From the NCBI GenBank assembly GCA_029891385.1, contig CM057233.1:9613460-9677459 (forward strand): DNA of 64,000 bases, read 5' to 3'. This DNA is from Erythroxylum novogranatense. Taxonomy: Eukaryota > Streptophyta > Magnoliopsida > Malpighiales > Erythroxylaceae. Under the pieces are notes generated by a model. That model had not been told where the DNA came from. It worked only from the letters and a program-made list of their open reading frames with translations, and made no database searches. The position numbers and the translations under genes were made by a program. Of the stretch, positions 45,520-59,615 are shown piece after piece; positions within the stretch are counted from its first letter, which is position 1; each line of letters opens with the position of its first letter.

Positions 45520-47760
45520 GATAAGTCCTTGTTAGTCTAGTGGTTAAGTTTTTTTGGGATTTTTTCACTAAAGGAATTTGATCCTTATACCTTAAATTCT
45601 TTGTCGATAATAGCCATCCCAGATATGTAAAAGGTGGTTGTGTGACTTGGAAACCTGGTATTATTGAAAGCAAATATACTTTTTCCATAGTCCTTAAAGA
45701 TAAGATTAGTTGGCCTTTGTTGTGATTCATATCAAGGCTAAAAAGTTCTTTATATATCTTCAAGTTAAAGATGATTGTGTAAATAAACATGTCATTATCC
45801 ATATAGAAACTAGGAGATCATTTGCAAAACATAAGTTCGTAAGATTGGTTTCCTTACATTTTTATGATATTCAGAGCCTAAAATTAGGGAAATGTTGTAA
45901 CTTAACAATCTTAAGAAAGCTTCCATGGATAGAATGAAGAGGTAAGGGGGCAGAGAGTCCCCTTTCCTTTATCCTTTCTTCCTTTGAGGAATCTTGAAGG
46001 TTCCTCATTAATTAGGGTGTTGTATAAAGTGGTGGAAATGCACTCCTTGATCCAAATGCAAAATTGATTTGGAAGTTCAACTACCCAAGCAATTGCAAGA
46101 TGAATTCCTAACTTATCAAATGAAATGCCTTATTGAAGTCAATTTTTGAGGCAAATTTTTTTGAAGCTCTTTTCCATGCATAATCATTAAATAATTCTTA
46201 CAAAAATAGTATGTTATTACCTATAACTCTATCTTCTATGAAAGTTCCCAGTGAGTCTTCTATCATTGAGTGTGGTACTAATTTTAACCTAATGGCCAAT
46301 ATTTTTTAGATATCTTTGTATATAAAATAACAATAAGCCATTAACTTGAACTGGTTTAGAGAGCTCAATGTTTTGTTTCTTCATATTTAAGCAGATATGA
46401 TGTTTTGTTAAATTCTTTTACCATTTTGCCATTAACGAAGAACTCCCAAATTGCATCAGTTACGATATGTTAAATTATTATCCATGCTCTATGGAAAAGG
46501 AATTTGTTGAATCCATCTAGGCATGAAGCATTTTGGGGATTCAATTTAAATATAACCTTTTCAATCTCCTAAATAGATATTGGATTGCACAAGGATTTTT
46601 TCAATTCTTCACTAAGTTGACTATTTATGAAGGGTCTACGGAGAGGAAGTGAGGATCTAAATTTTCATTTTACCAAAAAACCACTAAATAATAGTATAAT
46701 TCATCCTTTATCTCGTATTGCATGAAAATCTTAGTGTCATAATCTTATATTAGGGAGAAGATCGTGTTAGTTATAGAGATGGCTTTGTTTGAATTATGAA
46801 AAAATTGGTGTTCTTATCACCATTACCTCTTCTTTAGTGCCATTTCTTCTACTTTGACTAAAAGATCAATAGGTTTTGGTTCAATAATGCGTGGGCTTGG
46901 ATCAATATATTTTTTACAACTTTAGTGGTTACCCTTGTGTGAAGTTATCTCATAATATTAAGTTTGTTCATTTCTTGTTGATAAGGTTTGTCTTCCTTGC
47001 ACATATAAAGATTTTGGTCTCTCTAATCTCTTTCCATATGCATTTGGTTATAGTTTTAGCAAAGTCATCTTCCTTTAGCAAGAAGTTATTAAATCTGAAG
47101 GGGCTCTATCTGGCATTATTGGTTTCTAAGTCTTATATGATAATTAGGTTATGATATGAGATTTTTGTGGCTTCAAAGATTGCCTTGCAGAAAGGGTATT
47201 TATCAATCCAATTCTTATTAACTAGTGTATAATATAATTTTTCTTAAGCAACCACCTTTGGTTTATTGATATAAGAGTGTAACTAGCCTTCCATCTTCAA
47301 ATCAATCACTCCTCTACTTTGCACACAGTCTCTATGGTCAATCTTGGACTAGCAACCCCTCTATCTCATGCCTGTGGAGTACAGTAAGTCACTAAGTATT
47401 ATCCAAGGCCTTTGGATTATTGAGTGGATATTTCTCATTTTCTCTTATAAGATTATTCTTTGAAAGTTGAAGTTTGAGGCATACATAATTGTAACATTTA
47501 TTATGAGATTACCTCGAAGCATTATCACTCTAAGGTGCATCATTTGATTAGAAATTACTATGTTAATCATTACCTTTCAAGAATCAAATACCACTATTAT
47601 ATGGTCAAGATTGTGGTGTTGGTTGATTTGATAGGAGTGTCTAAAAGCTACCTATCAATGTAGAGAATGTTTATTGATCTTGTGTAAGAAATTTTGGAAT
47701 CGATACCTCCTTTTGTTAGTTTTTTGTAGATCATTAACAATAAACATCCATAAGAACCAT
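45520..47760 (-). pseudogene. L1-type LINE ORF2 (endonuclease and reverse transcriptase), decayed
   Basis: Read on the - strand from 47760 to 45520 with many stops and shifts. The endonuclease part near 47450-47600 shows NQMMHLRV and YASNFNFQR. Its C-terminal side near 46970-47230 shows NKNWIDKYP, SYHNLIII and SPFRFNNFLL. The linker near 46790-46870 has DKNTNFF. The RT shows CLDGFNKFLFHRAW, SMIEDSLGTFIEDRVIGNN, NKAFHLI and the catalytic-region relative LCFANDLLVS (normally FADD) near 45840-45870. This is an old non-LTR element; its ends are not defined. Confidence 0.85.
45525..45590 (+). repeat. Possible SINE head (tRNA-like A box)
   Basis: TAGTCTAGTGGTTAAG resembles an internal RNA polymerase III A box, and GGAATTTGATCC about 40 bp later is a weak B-box match. 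It could be a truncated plant SINE next to the 3' end of the LINE, but no tail or TSD was found. Confidence 0.3.
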
Positions 47761-48711
47761 TTCTCTAAAATATCATTTCATGTGATAAATGACTAAAATA
47801 AAGTCATACAGACTAATCAAATGGCAATAATTTTCTATTTTTATCCTTTCTCAGTTTTAATAAAGACAAGTTATTATTTGGTAGATTGAGATAGCTTTTA
47901 TTAGAATTACTTATCACATGGAATAGTGTTGAGAGGAAACGATATTATATGGACTCTCATCTTTAGTAGCTTTGATGAAAGACTAATAAAAGGGAGTTTT
48001 AGTTCTAAAATTGGTCATATGTAAATTCTTGTTTTACTTAATTTAAACTATATGAAGTATTTCTATTATAGACGATATTATAAGATTGTATGACTAAATT
48101 TGTGTTTTAATATCTTCTATAAAATAGTAATGGATTTGTACACAAAATGTAATAGCATTGAGTCTTAATATCATTTATAATGCATATGAAATTTAATGTT
48201 CTTTTATAAAAGATTATATAGCATGTTAATAAAAGTCACTCCCCATGTTATTGAAGAAAAGTAAGGACAACATGTAAATTAAAATATGATAAGGACAACA
48301 TGTAAATTAAAATATGATAAATTTAATTATTATTAAAGCGTTATTGTAACAAATATCAAATGCTTATGGAATTTGTTAATATCTTGATATCAATCATATT
48401 AAAGAAACAACGTACTATTCAATTCACCTAATGATTTAATCATTTGAATGTTTATCAATTTTGATTATATAAGTTTAAGAATATAAACAAAATATACCAT
48501 GAATTGTATTGGTTTGAGTTAAAGAACTAAAAATAATGTTAATACCATAAAATTTTTAGTTTTATATCCCTTTAGATATGTTATTAATTATATAATTATA
48601 TAATTTGTTTATCTTATTTACATATGAATATTATAATTTTATGTCCGTTAACTAAAATTTTTGTCTTTGTTTATCTAAAATTTTGTCTCAATTTAAATAT
48701 TTTTATAGAAA
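47761..48711. other. AT-rich non-coding segment
   Basis: No coding or structural signal except a perfect 28-bp tandem duplication at 48263-48318. Confidence 0.5.
48263..48318. repeat. 28-bp direct tandem duplication
   Basis: The 28-bp unit starting AAGGACAACATG and ending AAAATATGAT occurs twice head to tail (48263-48290 and 48291-48318) without mismatch. Confidence 0.9.
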
Positions 48712-49364
48712 GTGAAATTAAGATGCAAATTATTCATTTCTTGCTTGATAAAGTCTAGCTTCCTTGCACATATAAATATTTTGGTCTCTCTAATCTTTTG
48801 TTACATGCATTTGGTTATAACTTTAGTAAAGTCATCTTCCTTACCAGGAATAGGGACAGAGCCAGACTCAACTCTAAGGGGGGGCCGGGGGCTGTGCGTG
48901 CAGAGTTGAAGAGAAGAGAAGATATGAATTTTTTTTAAAAGGGGGCCACTTATATTTGTAATTTAAAAAAATTTAATTATATAAGTAATTAAAAAAATAT
49001 TTGAAAGGGGGGGCCATGGCCCCCCTCCCCTATAACATGGCTCCGTCCCTGACCAGGAAGTTATTGAATCTAAAGGGGTCTTACTGGCACTGTTGGTTTC
49101 CATGTCTTATATAATAATTGGGTTGTGATATGAGATTTTTGGGGCTTTAAGGACTATATTGTATAAGGGGTATTTATAAAGCCAATCCTCATTAACTAGT
49201 GCACGCTTCTAGTTTTCCTAAAAAGCCACCTTTGGTTTTGTTTATTAGCGTAAGAGTAATAGCCATCCATCTTGAAGTCAATCATTCCAATGCTTTGAAC
49301 ACAGTCTCTAAGGTTAGTGATGTAGGATCTTAGACCAGTGCATCCCTCTATCTTATTCTTATAG
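48712..49364 (-). pseudogene. Second LINE fragment (endonuclease C-terminal region)
   Basis: Colinear with 46960-47340 of the first LINE and in the same orientation, for example TTCCTTGCACATATAAA and CATTTGGTTATA. It is interrupted by the 201-bp MITE and then by the hAT element; a further piece lies at 56115-56235. It is a decayed fragment, not expressed as protein. The low-coordinate end (the LINE 3' side) is missing. Confidence 0.8.
48851..49051. mobile_element. hAT-type MITE, 201 bp
   Basis: Terminal inverted repeats TAGGGACAGAGCC and (reverse complement) CAGGGACGGAGCC, with an exact 8-bp TSD accaggaa (48843-48850 and 49052-49059), the TSD length of hAT elements. Sub-terminal G-runs and C-runs can pair; there is no coding capacity. 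Leaving it out, with one TSD, gives continuous LINE sequence. Confidence 0.9.
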
Positions 49365-51720
49365 ACAGGGCCATTCTTAATGTTTTATAGGCCTTAGGCA
49401 AAGTAAAAAGATGGGCTCCAATAAATCGACAATATATAAATATGTAAACCTTGAAAGCATATTTTTATTATTAAAATTTAATACTCATACATAAGTGACT
49501 CAATTTATAAGTCTATATACTCAACAAAATACTAAATGATCATAACATCAGTTAATAACATTTTACAAATGTCAGCAACAATAAAATCGTTAAAAATAGT
49601 AGCAGTAACAATAAAATAGTAGTAGCAGTAATCGAACAGTAATATCGGATCATAAAAAACCAAGAGAATTGAACTAATAAGCACACAGACAAACATGATT
49701 TATTAAATACATTTTTTCTTACATTTTTAGATGTAAAATCATCAATAATAGTATCAACATCAATATTGTGCAACATATCCTTCTCGATACATAAATTAGC
49801 TAAAATATTCAACCCTTTTTGTGACATTGATGATCTCAAGTAGGTTTTCAATAATTTTAACTTTGAAAAACTTCTCTTAGTTGATAATACAGTCATAGGT
49901 ATATTTAATAGAATTTGATAAGCGATTGAAACATTTAGATAACAATCTACAGCTTTAACAAATTCTAAAATTTTAACCGATGACGTTAACTCATTGGGCA
50001 AAATCATTTGTAACACTTTTAATTAAAAAAATCAACTAAATCCATATCTGACATATTATCATGAGAAAAAGTTGTGAAATTAGTGCAACAAATTCTTAAT
50101 TCATTATCATCCAATAACATCAACTTATTTGAATCAAATAAGAATCCAAAAATATTTCCAAATGTTGTTAATTATTCAAATATATTCTTCAACAAAGCAA
50201 TTTTCATATCCACAATAACTAGAAAGTAATTAACTCTGAAAGAATCCTCAGCTGATTGTATTTATCCATCATCATCATTTTCACTAAATTATTTTTTCCT
50301 AATAATACAACGCCTAGTTGGAAATGTAGGCTCTACATTCATCTCATATGCAAGACTTTTGGCAATATTCATATCAGAGGCAAACTCTTCGTCTATATAT
50401 TTCTCAAAAAATACCTTACACCTTTTAATTGCTCTATAGTAGCATCAATGTACATAGATTTAGACTGCAACTTTGTACTCACTATGTTAATAGCAAAAAA
50501 AATATCATACCAAATAATCATACTAAGTAAAAAGTCAAAACTCTAAATTAAACTAACCAAACTTTCCACTTCACTAAGTAACTAAATAATTTCATCATAG
50601 CCAATCTTATTTTAGGAGCTTGAAATTTAATAGTTATTAAAACTTTTTATTCAACTTTCCTAACGAGTGTTAGACAATGATTTCATGGTTAAGCCCTAAC
50701 CATTATCAAGTAAAACCTTCCACCTTTTAAGAGAACTTGAAAATAATGCATATATGTGTTGCACAACTTCAAAAAATAAGACAACTTTAACATAAGAATG
50801 TTATATATCATCAAAAGTAAGATTAAAATTATGACAAGCATATGACATATATAATGCTCAAGGATTTATTTCAAGTAATCGTTTTTGAAACATTTGGAAT
50901 TTTCCTTTCATATTAGAACCATTGTCATAACCTTGGCCCTCATATTATAGACATTAAGATCAAGAGACTTAAATTTATTCAATAATTCATTGAAAAGTCT
51001 CAATCCTGATGTGTCATTTATCTTCAAGAACTCTAAAAAGTACTTCTCTATTTTTATTTTTTATTTATCATCTTTACACTTCGTACTAACAAACTCATTT
51101 GTTCTTGATGTCATAAATATGGGACACAATCAAGAATAATAAAAAAGTATTCCATGGTAAGACTTCTAACACTATAAGCCAACAGAGAAGTCAACTCAAT
51201 TTGAATTTTGTGACCAAGATAATGAAAATGAATTTCATGATTTTTGAATGTTTCTAGCATGATCTTGCATTACTCCATCAAATTTAGCAATCATCTCAAT
51301 TAATCTAAAAAAATTACCATTAATATCTTGGTAAAGTTTCTCATTGAATCCTCGAAAAGCCAAATTATATTTAGCAAGACATTTCACAAAAGAAATTATT
51401 CTGATCAAAATTTATCTCCAACGTTCTTTCTTCTTTACAATTTCTTGAAGCAAATCTTTATTAATTGTTTAATTTTTGCTCAATCTTACCTTTAATGTAT
51501 TCCAAGTCCTCATATTAGTCACATGATCGACACTATTCTCATGTTCTTTAAGTCTCTTACTAAGATGCTTCCAATCTCTAAATACATCATTTGTTAATGA
51601 ACTTTATTTGCTATTAAATTTGAACAACTTACAATAAGAAACAATATACTTTATCTATATATTTAGAGTAAACCAACCATTTTTCTAGTGATAATCTCTC
51701 CATTACTCAAGAAATTTGTT
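49365..51720 (-). pseudogene. hAT transposase (TTF-type zinc-finger family), C-terminal two thirds
   Basis: Read leftward from 51720. Recognisable blocks of this plant hAT family are [93 protein letters not shown] and, in 50016-49700, the hATC dimerisation domain (IPMTVLSTKRSFSKLKLLKT, YLRSSMSQKGLNILANL). Stops and frame changes are scattered through it. The element end near 49365 reads CAGGGCC followed by a relative of the AGGCCTTAGGC sub-terminal sequence of such elements. The N-terminal part lies at 54516-54930, beyond the inserted LINE tail and solo LTR. Confidence 0.85.
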
Positions 51721-52107
51721 GGTAGTTGAGATGCATATGCTTCGGTGGATGCGTGACATTACCAGAAGAGATAAGGTTTAAAATAATATGGTGAGAGACA
51801 AACTACAAGTGGTTAGTATTGCCGACAAGTTGAGAGAGACCAGACTTAGGTGGTTTGGGCATATGAGTAGGAGTTACCCTGATGCTCCTGTGCGACGCTA
51901 TGAGAAAATAACCATTCTTGACTACAAGAGGAGAAAAGGAAGGCCAAATAAAAATTGGAGGGAGGTGATCAAGAAGGATATGACAAAGTTGTCCCTTATC
52001 GAGGAATTGGCCAAAAATAAAAAAAAAAATTGACGTGCTAGGATACAGGTAAAGGATATCCTTTAAAGTGCGCAAAAACAGTTGTGAAAGTTATTGGGAG
52101 CTGTTTA
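51721..52107 (+). pseudogene. RTE-like LINE, C-terminal end of the polyprotein
   Basis: From 51731 the frame reads MHMLRWMRDITRRDKV, then after one stop LRETRLRWFGHMSRSYPDAP and KRRKGRPNKNWREVIKKDM, the very common C-terminal tail of plant RTE-type LINE proteins. It looks like a protein gene but is only a 5'-truncated LINE end, inserted inside the hAT transposase. It continues at 54004 beyond the solo LTR. Confidence 0.85.
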
Positions 52108-54003
<1,896 letters not shown>

Positions 54004-54515
54004 GTTTACTGTAAAGCTCTGATGACTTATTTACCGCTTAGGAAGTCTAACCCTAATGTCCAATCTGTCTTTTCTAGTTGTAAATAGTGGACAAGTCTTT
54101 CTGTCCTACTACTTGGCTTTTTAGCTCTGGTGTATGGGAAAAGGTCCCTTGAGGCCGTTCGATACCGTTGGATTGTTCATACTCACATGGCTACTAAGCA
54201 AGGATCCATAACATAACTTGAGACATGAAGAGCCACACTTTGTAGCTTATCAGGTATTAGCAAATTTGGGCAACATATCAGGTATTTTCTTTTCTTTTAT
54301 TTATTTATTTATTTTAGTTTTATTTATCTACTCTTTTAACATATTACTTTTTTTTAATATATCTACTCTTTTAACCTGCAACACTTTTTTCATTATCACA
54401 TTTGCATATGGATCTACCAAAAACAGACTCTCTACACTGTAGGTATAAAGCTGCGTAATATCAGACTTTTCCAGATCCCGCATTGGTGCGGGATTCAGAC
54501 TGGGTGTGATGATGA
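54004..54515 (+). repeat. RTE-like LINE 3' UTR and tail
   Basis: Continuation of 51721-52107. It ends with the conserved plant LINE tail (GTATAAAGCTGCGTAATATC ... GATCCCGCATTGGTGCGGGA) and a short tgatgatgaa run. The block GATCCCGCATTGGTGCGGGA forms a hairpin. Confidence 0.75.
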
Positions 54516-54930
54516 ATAAGAATATGGAAGATGTTGAGAGCTATTGTCTAAAGGAAACACAAGATTTGATTCTATTATAGAGCCTTTGTTTAACTAAAAT
54601 ATATCTAACTTTATTATCAAGATTATCCTAATTTTTTAGACCATAAATATCCAATTTAAGAATTAGTTGCTCATCTGCCCTTCAATTTTCTAAATTAGAT
54701 GCATTTGGTAGATGATCATGCTCATTCAAATTACTAATATAATCTTGAATCTGAATCTCATCATTTAAATTTTCTTTATGTTGTTCGAAATTATCTTCAC
54801 CTAATTCCTCATGATTATCACTAGAGGAGCCTACTCTTTTAATAAATTTAGTAATTACTCCTTTTTGGAATTCAATTAACTATTCTACTTGTTTTCTTTT
54901 TTTCCTTTCCAAACAATTGTTTTTTAGGCA
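54516..54930 (-). pseudogene. hAT transposase, N-terminal part
   Basis: The - strand frame from an ATG near 54930 begins MLPKKQLFGK. An acidic region (SSSDNHEELGEDNFEQHKEN) follows, then LDIYGLKN and DNLDNKVRYILV, the N-terminal pattern of TTF-type hAT proteins. It is interrupted by stops and then by the LINE insertion; the protein continues at 51720. Confidence 0.75.
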
Positions 54931-56114
54931 ACATAATATAAACCGATTATAACACAATTGGACTAGAAACACCTATATAGAATTGGAAGAAGTATATAGG
55001 CACAACAAAACATTAATAGCTAAAATATATCACAAAAATATATCAATAGTATTATATCTATGACAGAAAAATAAAATAAAATTTTAATATCGATATTAAA
55101 ATGAAAAATAAAACAAACTTTTATGATAAAAACTATTATATTCAAATTTTGATTTCAATTTTCAATTGATTTTAAAACATAAAAAATAGTAGTCATTTAC
55201 TTTTCACCAAACATATCAGCTATTGAAATTACAATTAATCTAATCATGATGATGATAATAGTTCAAGAAAAAGAGAAATAAATTATCTTTTGACAATAGA
55301 TATATATAGAGAAATTATAATAATCTTATCATAAATACATATTTTAAAATAAATACGATAAATCGAAATATAGTTGAATTACAATGTGTCTATTTTAAAA
55401 AATGAACTGATTTTTCAAATAAAATAAAAGTTTTCAATGTAACTTTATTATAATAAATTAAATATTAAATTAAATTCAAATTAATTGAGCAAATAATTTT
55501 ACTTCAATTTTATTTCATTTTATTAATGATGTTAATAATATTTTCTTATATTTTAGTAAAATTAATAATTAAATAAATAATATAAATAATATAGTCAATT
55601 TTAGAAAACTAAAGTTTTTATGCTTTACGATTTAAAAACTCTTTGTAACTATTATTTTTGTTACCGTCAAAGTTATATCACTCACTAAATAAGCACTTGT
55701 GAAAAAGTTGAACATAATTTGTGGAATTGATTATTATTATGTATTATTGTATTTTTTACATTATTCTAAAGGCAACGGTAACCTTTTTACTGTCAAAATT
55801 ACCTCACCTGCTTTGATTTTTTATATTTACAAATAGTTTTCCTCCTAAAATAGAATTACAGATAAGAATAGAACTCCCTAATTGGGGTAGGGCTTGTGCA
55901 TATTTTCTTAAACAAAATTATGGTTTTCATTGTTTTTGAGTAAGAAATTATAAATTAATAAGTAATAAAATTATTGATATTTGTATTGAGAAAAGCCAAC
56001 AATAAATTTAGAAGTTAAAATAACACTCTTATTAAAACTTGAAAGAAGTTAAATATTAAGAGTCTCTTTTGACTAATTTTATAAGGGTGGGCTTTAACAT
56101 ATGCTTTTTCTACC
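54931..56114. other. AT-rich 5' flank of the hAT gene
   Basis: Very AT-rich with no coding signal. It probably includes the 5' non-coding part of the hAT element, but no matching terminal inverted repeat could be recognised at this side. Confidence 0.45.
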
Positions 56115-56235
56115 CTTCCTGCCTGAGCTGTTAAGTGGATATTTCTTGATTTCTCTCATAAGATCCTTATTTGAAAGCTGAAGTTTGAAATTTTATTTTG
56201 AAATCAATACCTCTTTTAAAGGTTGTCCCGTTTTA
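56115..56235 (-). repeat. Second LINE fragment, continuation beyond hAT
   Basis: AAGTGGATATTTCTTGATTT and AAAGCTGAAGTTTG match 47420-47490 of the first LINE, and AATCAATACCTCTTTT matches 47698-47713. This places the hAT element inside this LINE copy. Confidence 0.7.
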
Positions 56236-56315
56236 GGATAAAATGTTGGACAAACTTAAAACTATAAGAATGGGAAGACCTTGTAGCTGATTGGAGGGCT
56301 TCAAAGGTGGAAACA

Positions 56316-59300
56316 TGTAACATCCCGTCCCCATATTATAGTTTAGGACCTAAAATTTCAATGCTTGTAAGCTCAGAGAGAGATTAAGGAAATGCACTTT
56401 TCTTGCTCATGCACAATGTTAACATATATGCACATAAATACTGAATGTTTTCACATAAAAAGTGGTACATGCATTCATTGACAACTTCCGGGTATAATTG
56501 ATATTAAATTTGATTTTATTGAAAATGAGGAGTAGAAGGAGTAGAAAAAGTGATCTTGGTATGAGTTGTGATAATGATAGATTTAGAAACAAGATTGGTA
56601 GTGATCTAGAAAATGTTCACTAAATACGCTTCAGTCTTTTAGCTATAACGTTTTCTTTATTTGTCCAAACGAGATGATTCTTGATTTGAATTAATCTAGA
56701 GATATATGAATATATTTCGTATGAAGACATCAAATTTCAGTTCTGTCTCTAAAAGTCTCAAAATTTCATGAAGTTAAGAATTTGGTGTAGTACGTTGATG
56801 TAGGAATGGAAATTTCATCTTCTGACTTTAGGGGCAAATTTGGAATTGATATAAATAGATTTTAGCAAAGGTACTTTTTGTAAAGTTGTAGATCTTTATT
56901 TTATCTTTCCAACGGTATATAGTATGAAAATTTTGGACATCGGAGTCAAAAGTTATGATCTTTATAAGTGGAGACGTTCTGAGAAAGAAATGAGATGGAA
57001 GAAAATGAGATGGAAGAAATGAGACGGAAGAAAATGAGACAGAAGAAAATGAGACGGAAGAAATGAGACAGAAGAAAATGAGATGGAAGAAATGAGATGG
57101 AAGAAAATGAGACGGAAGAAACTGAGACGGAAGAAATGAGACGGAAGAAAATGAGACGATAGAAATGAGATGATAGAAATGAGAAGATGGAAAATGAGAC
57201 GAAAGGAAAGTGAGACGATGCAGAAGCTAGAAGATAGAATTAGTCTTTTAGGTCTTCATGAAAGTTGTATATCTATAAGTTCTCTTTCTAATAGTCTAAA
57301 AACGAAGTAAATCCAACATCTGTAGTGAGAGTTATGGCAATCGCGCCAAGGCATGTACAATATGAGTAAAGATATGAACATGTTATATTCTTTTGGCCAT
57401 AAATTTTTCTCTAGACACCCAATGGACTTGATTCTTGAACCATTGGACTCGTAAGAATTTGATATATGTCTCTACCAAAAATCATAGCCTTATGAATCTA
57501 ATTGAGAAATATTGAGTGAAAATAGTGGGACGGGTACAGTGAATGTAAGCTTAGATAGTATGAACTGGTGTTATTCTACTAAACATGCTTCAGTATTTTG
57601 ATGATATCTTGATATGTAGAGTTCCAAATGAGATTATTTTTTCTTTGGAGTAAACTAGAAACATAGGGATACAAATCGTATGAAGAAATCAAATTCTTAA
57701 TCAGACTCTGAAAGTTTCAATTTTTGGATGGAAGTGTATAGGGTATTGTCTCGGAATAAAAGTAGTCCGGAGATATTATAGTATAACTTTCACACTACTG
57801 AACCAAATTGAATTTTTTTGGTGTCATTGAAAACGTAAGACAATAGAGAAGAGTCTTCTAGAATAAATTGTCACGTCAGAATATTCAAGGGTGCTTTTGG
57901 CAAGATACTTACGTGTAAAAGACATAAGACATAAATGGAAGGTGCAAATGGGACAATTCTTAATTATTAAGGGCATAATTGGAAGAAGAAGTGTTGTCTT
58001 TCCTATAAAGGGAGTAGAAACACGAAAATGGAAGGAAGTAGAAGAAAAGAACAAAAATTCTAGAGAAAACAGAGAGAATGTCATGAAAAAGAGAGAGAAG
58101 TACAAAAAGAAGAAGAGAAAGAGAGAAAGAAGAGACAATAAATTAGGGTTTCAATTTTCCTAGCCTACAAGAGAGATTTTGGAGTAGATCAAGAAGGGAA
58201 ACAAGTAGAGGAAAAGAAGAGCTTCCCTTTGAGCTAAGTATTCCTTCATTTGGTGAAGACTGAAGGTAAGATAATTTTGAATCTTTTGGAATTTTGAAAG
58301 GATTCTAGTTCGGTGAGTTTAGAAAATGTTGGGTTTAAGTATTCTAGAATCAATTTTAGTGATTTTGCATTATGGGATTTTCAATTGGATTCCTAATGGA
58401 TGATGGTTTGGATATTTTGAGACCATATAAGGTTAGAAAAAAGATGATGAGAAATTAAGTTATGATATAAAGTAATCAAGTGTTCTTGAGGTGTAAGCTT
58501 ATTCATACGCTAGGCATATTTAAAGGATAAAGATTGAAAGGAGAAATTAGAAAGATCATGTTCAAATGAAGTGTAAAGCTAAGTTAAATTAGACACACAT
58601 GAATTATGAAATAGGAATGAGCATGAAATATGTTCTAGAACATATGCCCAGGATTGTCATTGAGCATGCATTAGACATGGTCCATTATTACAATTGTGCA
58701 TATTTACGTTTGCAATTATTGATGAGTGTGCAATGTGTATTTGCATAAATAGGTTGTGCAGGTCAAGTGTCCGCATTCAGGCGTTCCCAGAATTTGAAAA
58801 CAAATGCTAATCTAGAGCGTACTGTGAGTAGACCTAGATGGTCTCCCCTTATTGTTTGTTATCTAAAATTCTATATTACGTGCCTTCTGGATGATTTTAT
58901 GAATGTGTTATGTTTATGTAGGACCCGGACAGGAGGTCCGATGACTGTGATATTTGTATGAGATATTGGAGTGTTATGTGCATCTAAATGAAATGAGCTA
59001 CATGTGTTCCGAATGTGACATTGCATGCAAATAAGATGTGATTCTCAACTTAAGGTTGAATGCCAGACTACGGTCCGATGATAAGTGTCTGTGATCAGAT
59101 AAGAGCATGCAATATGTATGATGCATTCCATGGCATGAATGCATGAAATATAAAGGCATTGTGACTTGAGTCGCCTATATGAAGCGCTTCCACGTAGAGC
59201 TATGCTCCGTGATTATGTGATGTGACTGAGTTTACGAGTCAGTATTCTGTTCTGACTGAGCCTATGGGTCATTATTCTATATATGTGAGTGACAGACATT

Positions 59301-59615
59301 CAGTCACAACAATAAGAACGAATGTGAGTCTCATGCATATAGCATTATAAAATTGTCATCCATTGAATGTGAAACGTGAATTTATGTGAATGTGAAATAA
59401 TGTGTTATGTGACTGGGTGAGCCATCAATGATGGTCACTCATTGAGTTCGCAAAACTCACCCAAAATTTGTAACTATTTTTCAGGATTAGAAGAATACCT
59501 CGTTAGGCCAACGAGAGTATAGCTATAACATACAAGTGAAGGATAGAGGTCGGGATTAGTTCGCATCTGCATTAGTGTTTTCTTATTTCTGTATAAAATT
59601 GTATATTATGAACTT
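56316..59615 (+). mobile_element. T3: Ty3-type LTR (5' 3.3 kb), interrupted by Copia-B3
   Basis: Starts TGTAACATCCCGTCCCC after a possible TSD aaaca (56311-56315). It is homologous in several blocks to T2, including CGGAGTCAAAAGTTATGAT (56941-56959) and AGTTATGGCAATCGCGCCAA (57330-57349). It contains a purine-rich segment (58020-58140) and, near 59450-59490, an ACTCACCC ... CAGG block like T1 and T2. No coding region is seen. The end of the LTR and any internal region are beyond B3, outside the window. Confidence 0.75.
56985..57230 (+). repeat. AATGAGACGGAAGA minisatellite cassette in T3 LTR
   Basis: About 15 units of gagacggaagaaaat / gagatggaagaaat, followed by gagacgatagaaatgag and gatgatagaaatgag. 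It lies about 670 bp from the LTR start, where T2 carries its palindrome cassette. The motif and the variant gatagaaat are shared with the C1 LTRs. Confidence 0.92.

Noticed and set aside
50256..50546. 96-codon + strand ORF
   Set aside because: Shadow of the - strand hAT transposase region; no domain.
51788..52033. 81-codon ORF that looks like a small host gene
   Set aside because: It is the C-terminal tail of an RTE-like LINE protein and continues into the typical LINE 3' end at 54004-54515.
57824..58163. Overlapping ORFs of 104 (-) and 90 (+) codons
   Set aside because: Both lie in the purine-rich segment of the T3 LTR (lysine/glutamate-rich one way, Phe/Ser-rich the other); comparable purine-rich stretches occur at 190-310 in T1 and on the - strand of T2.
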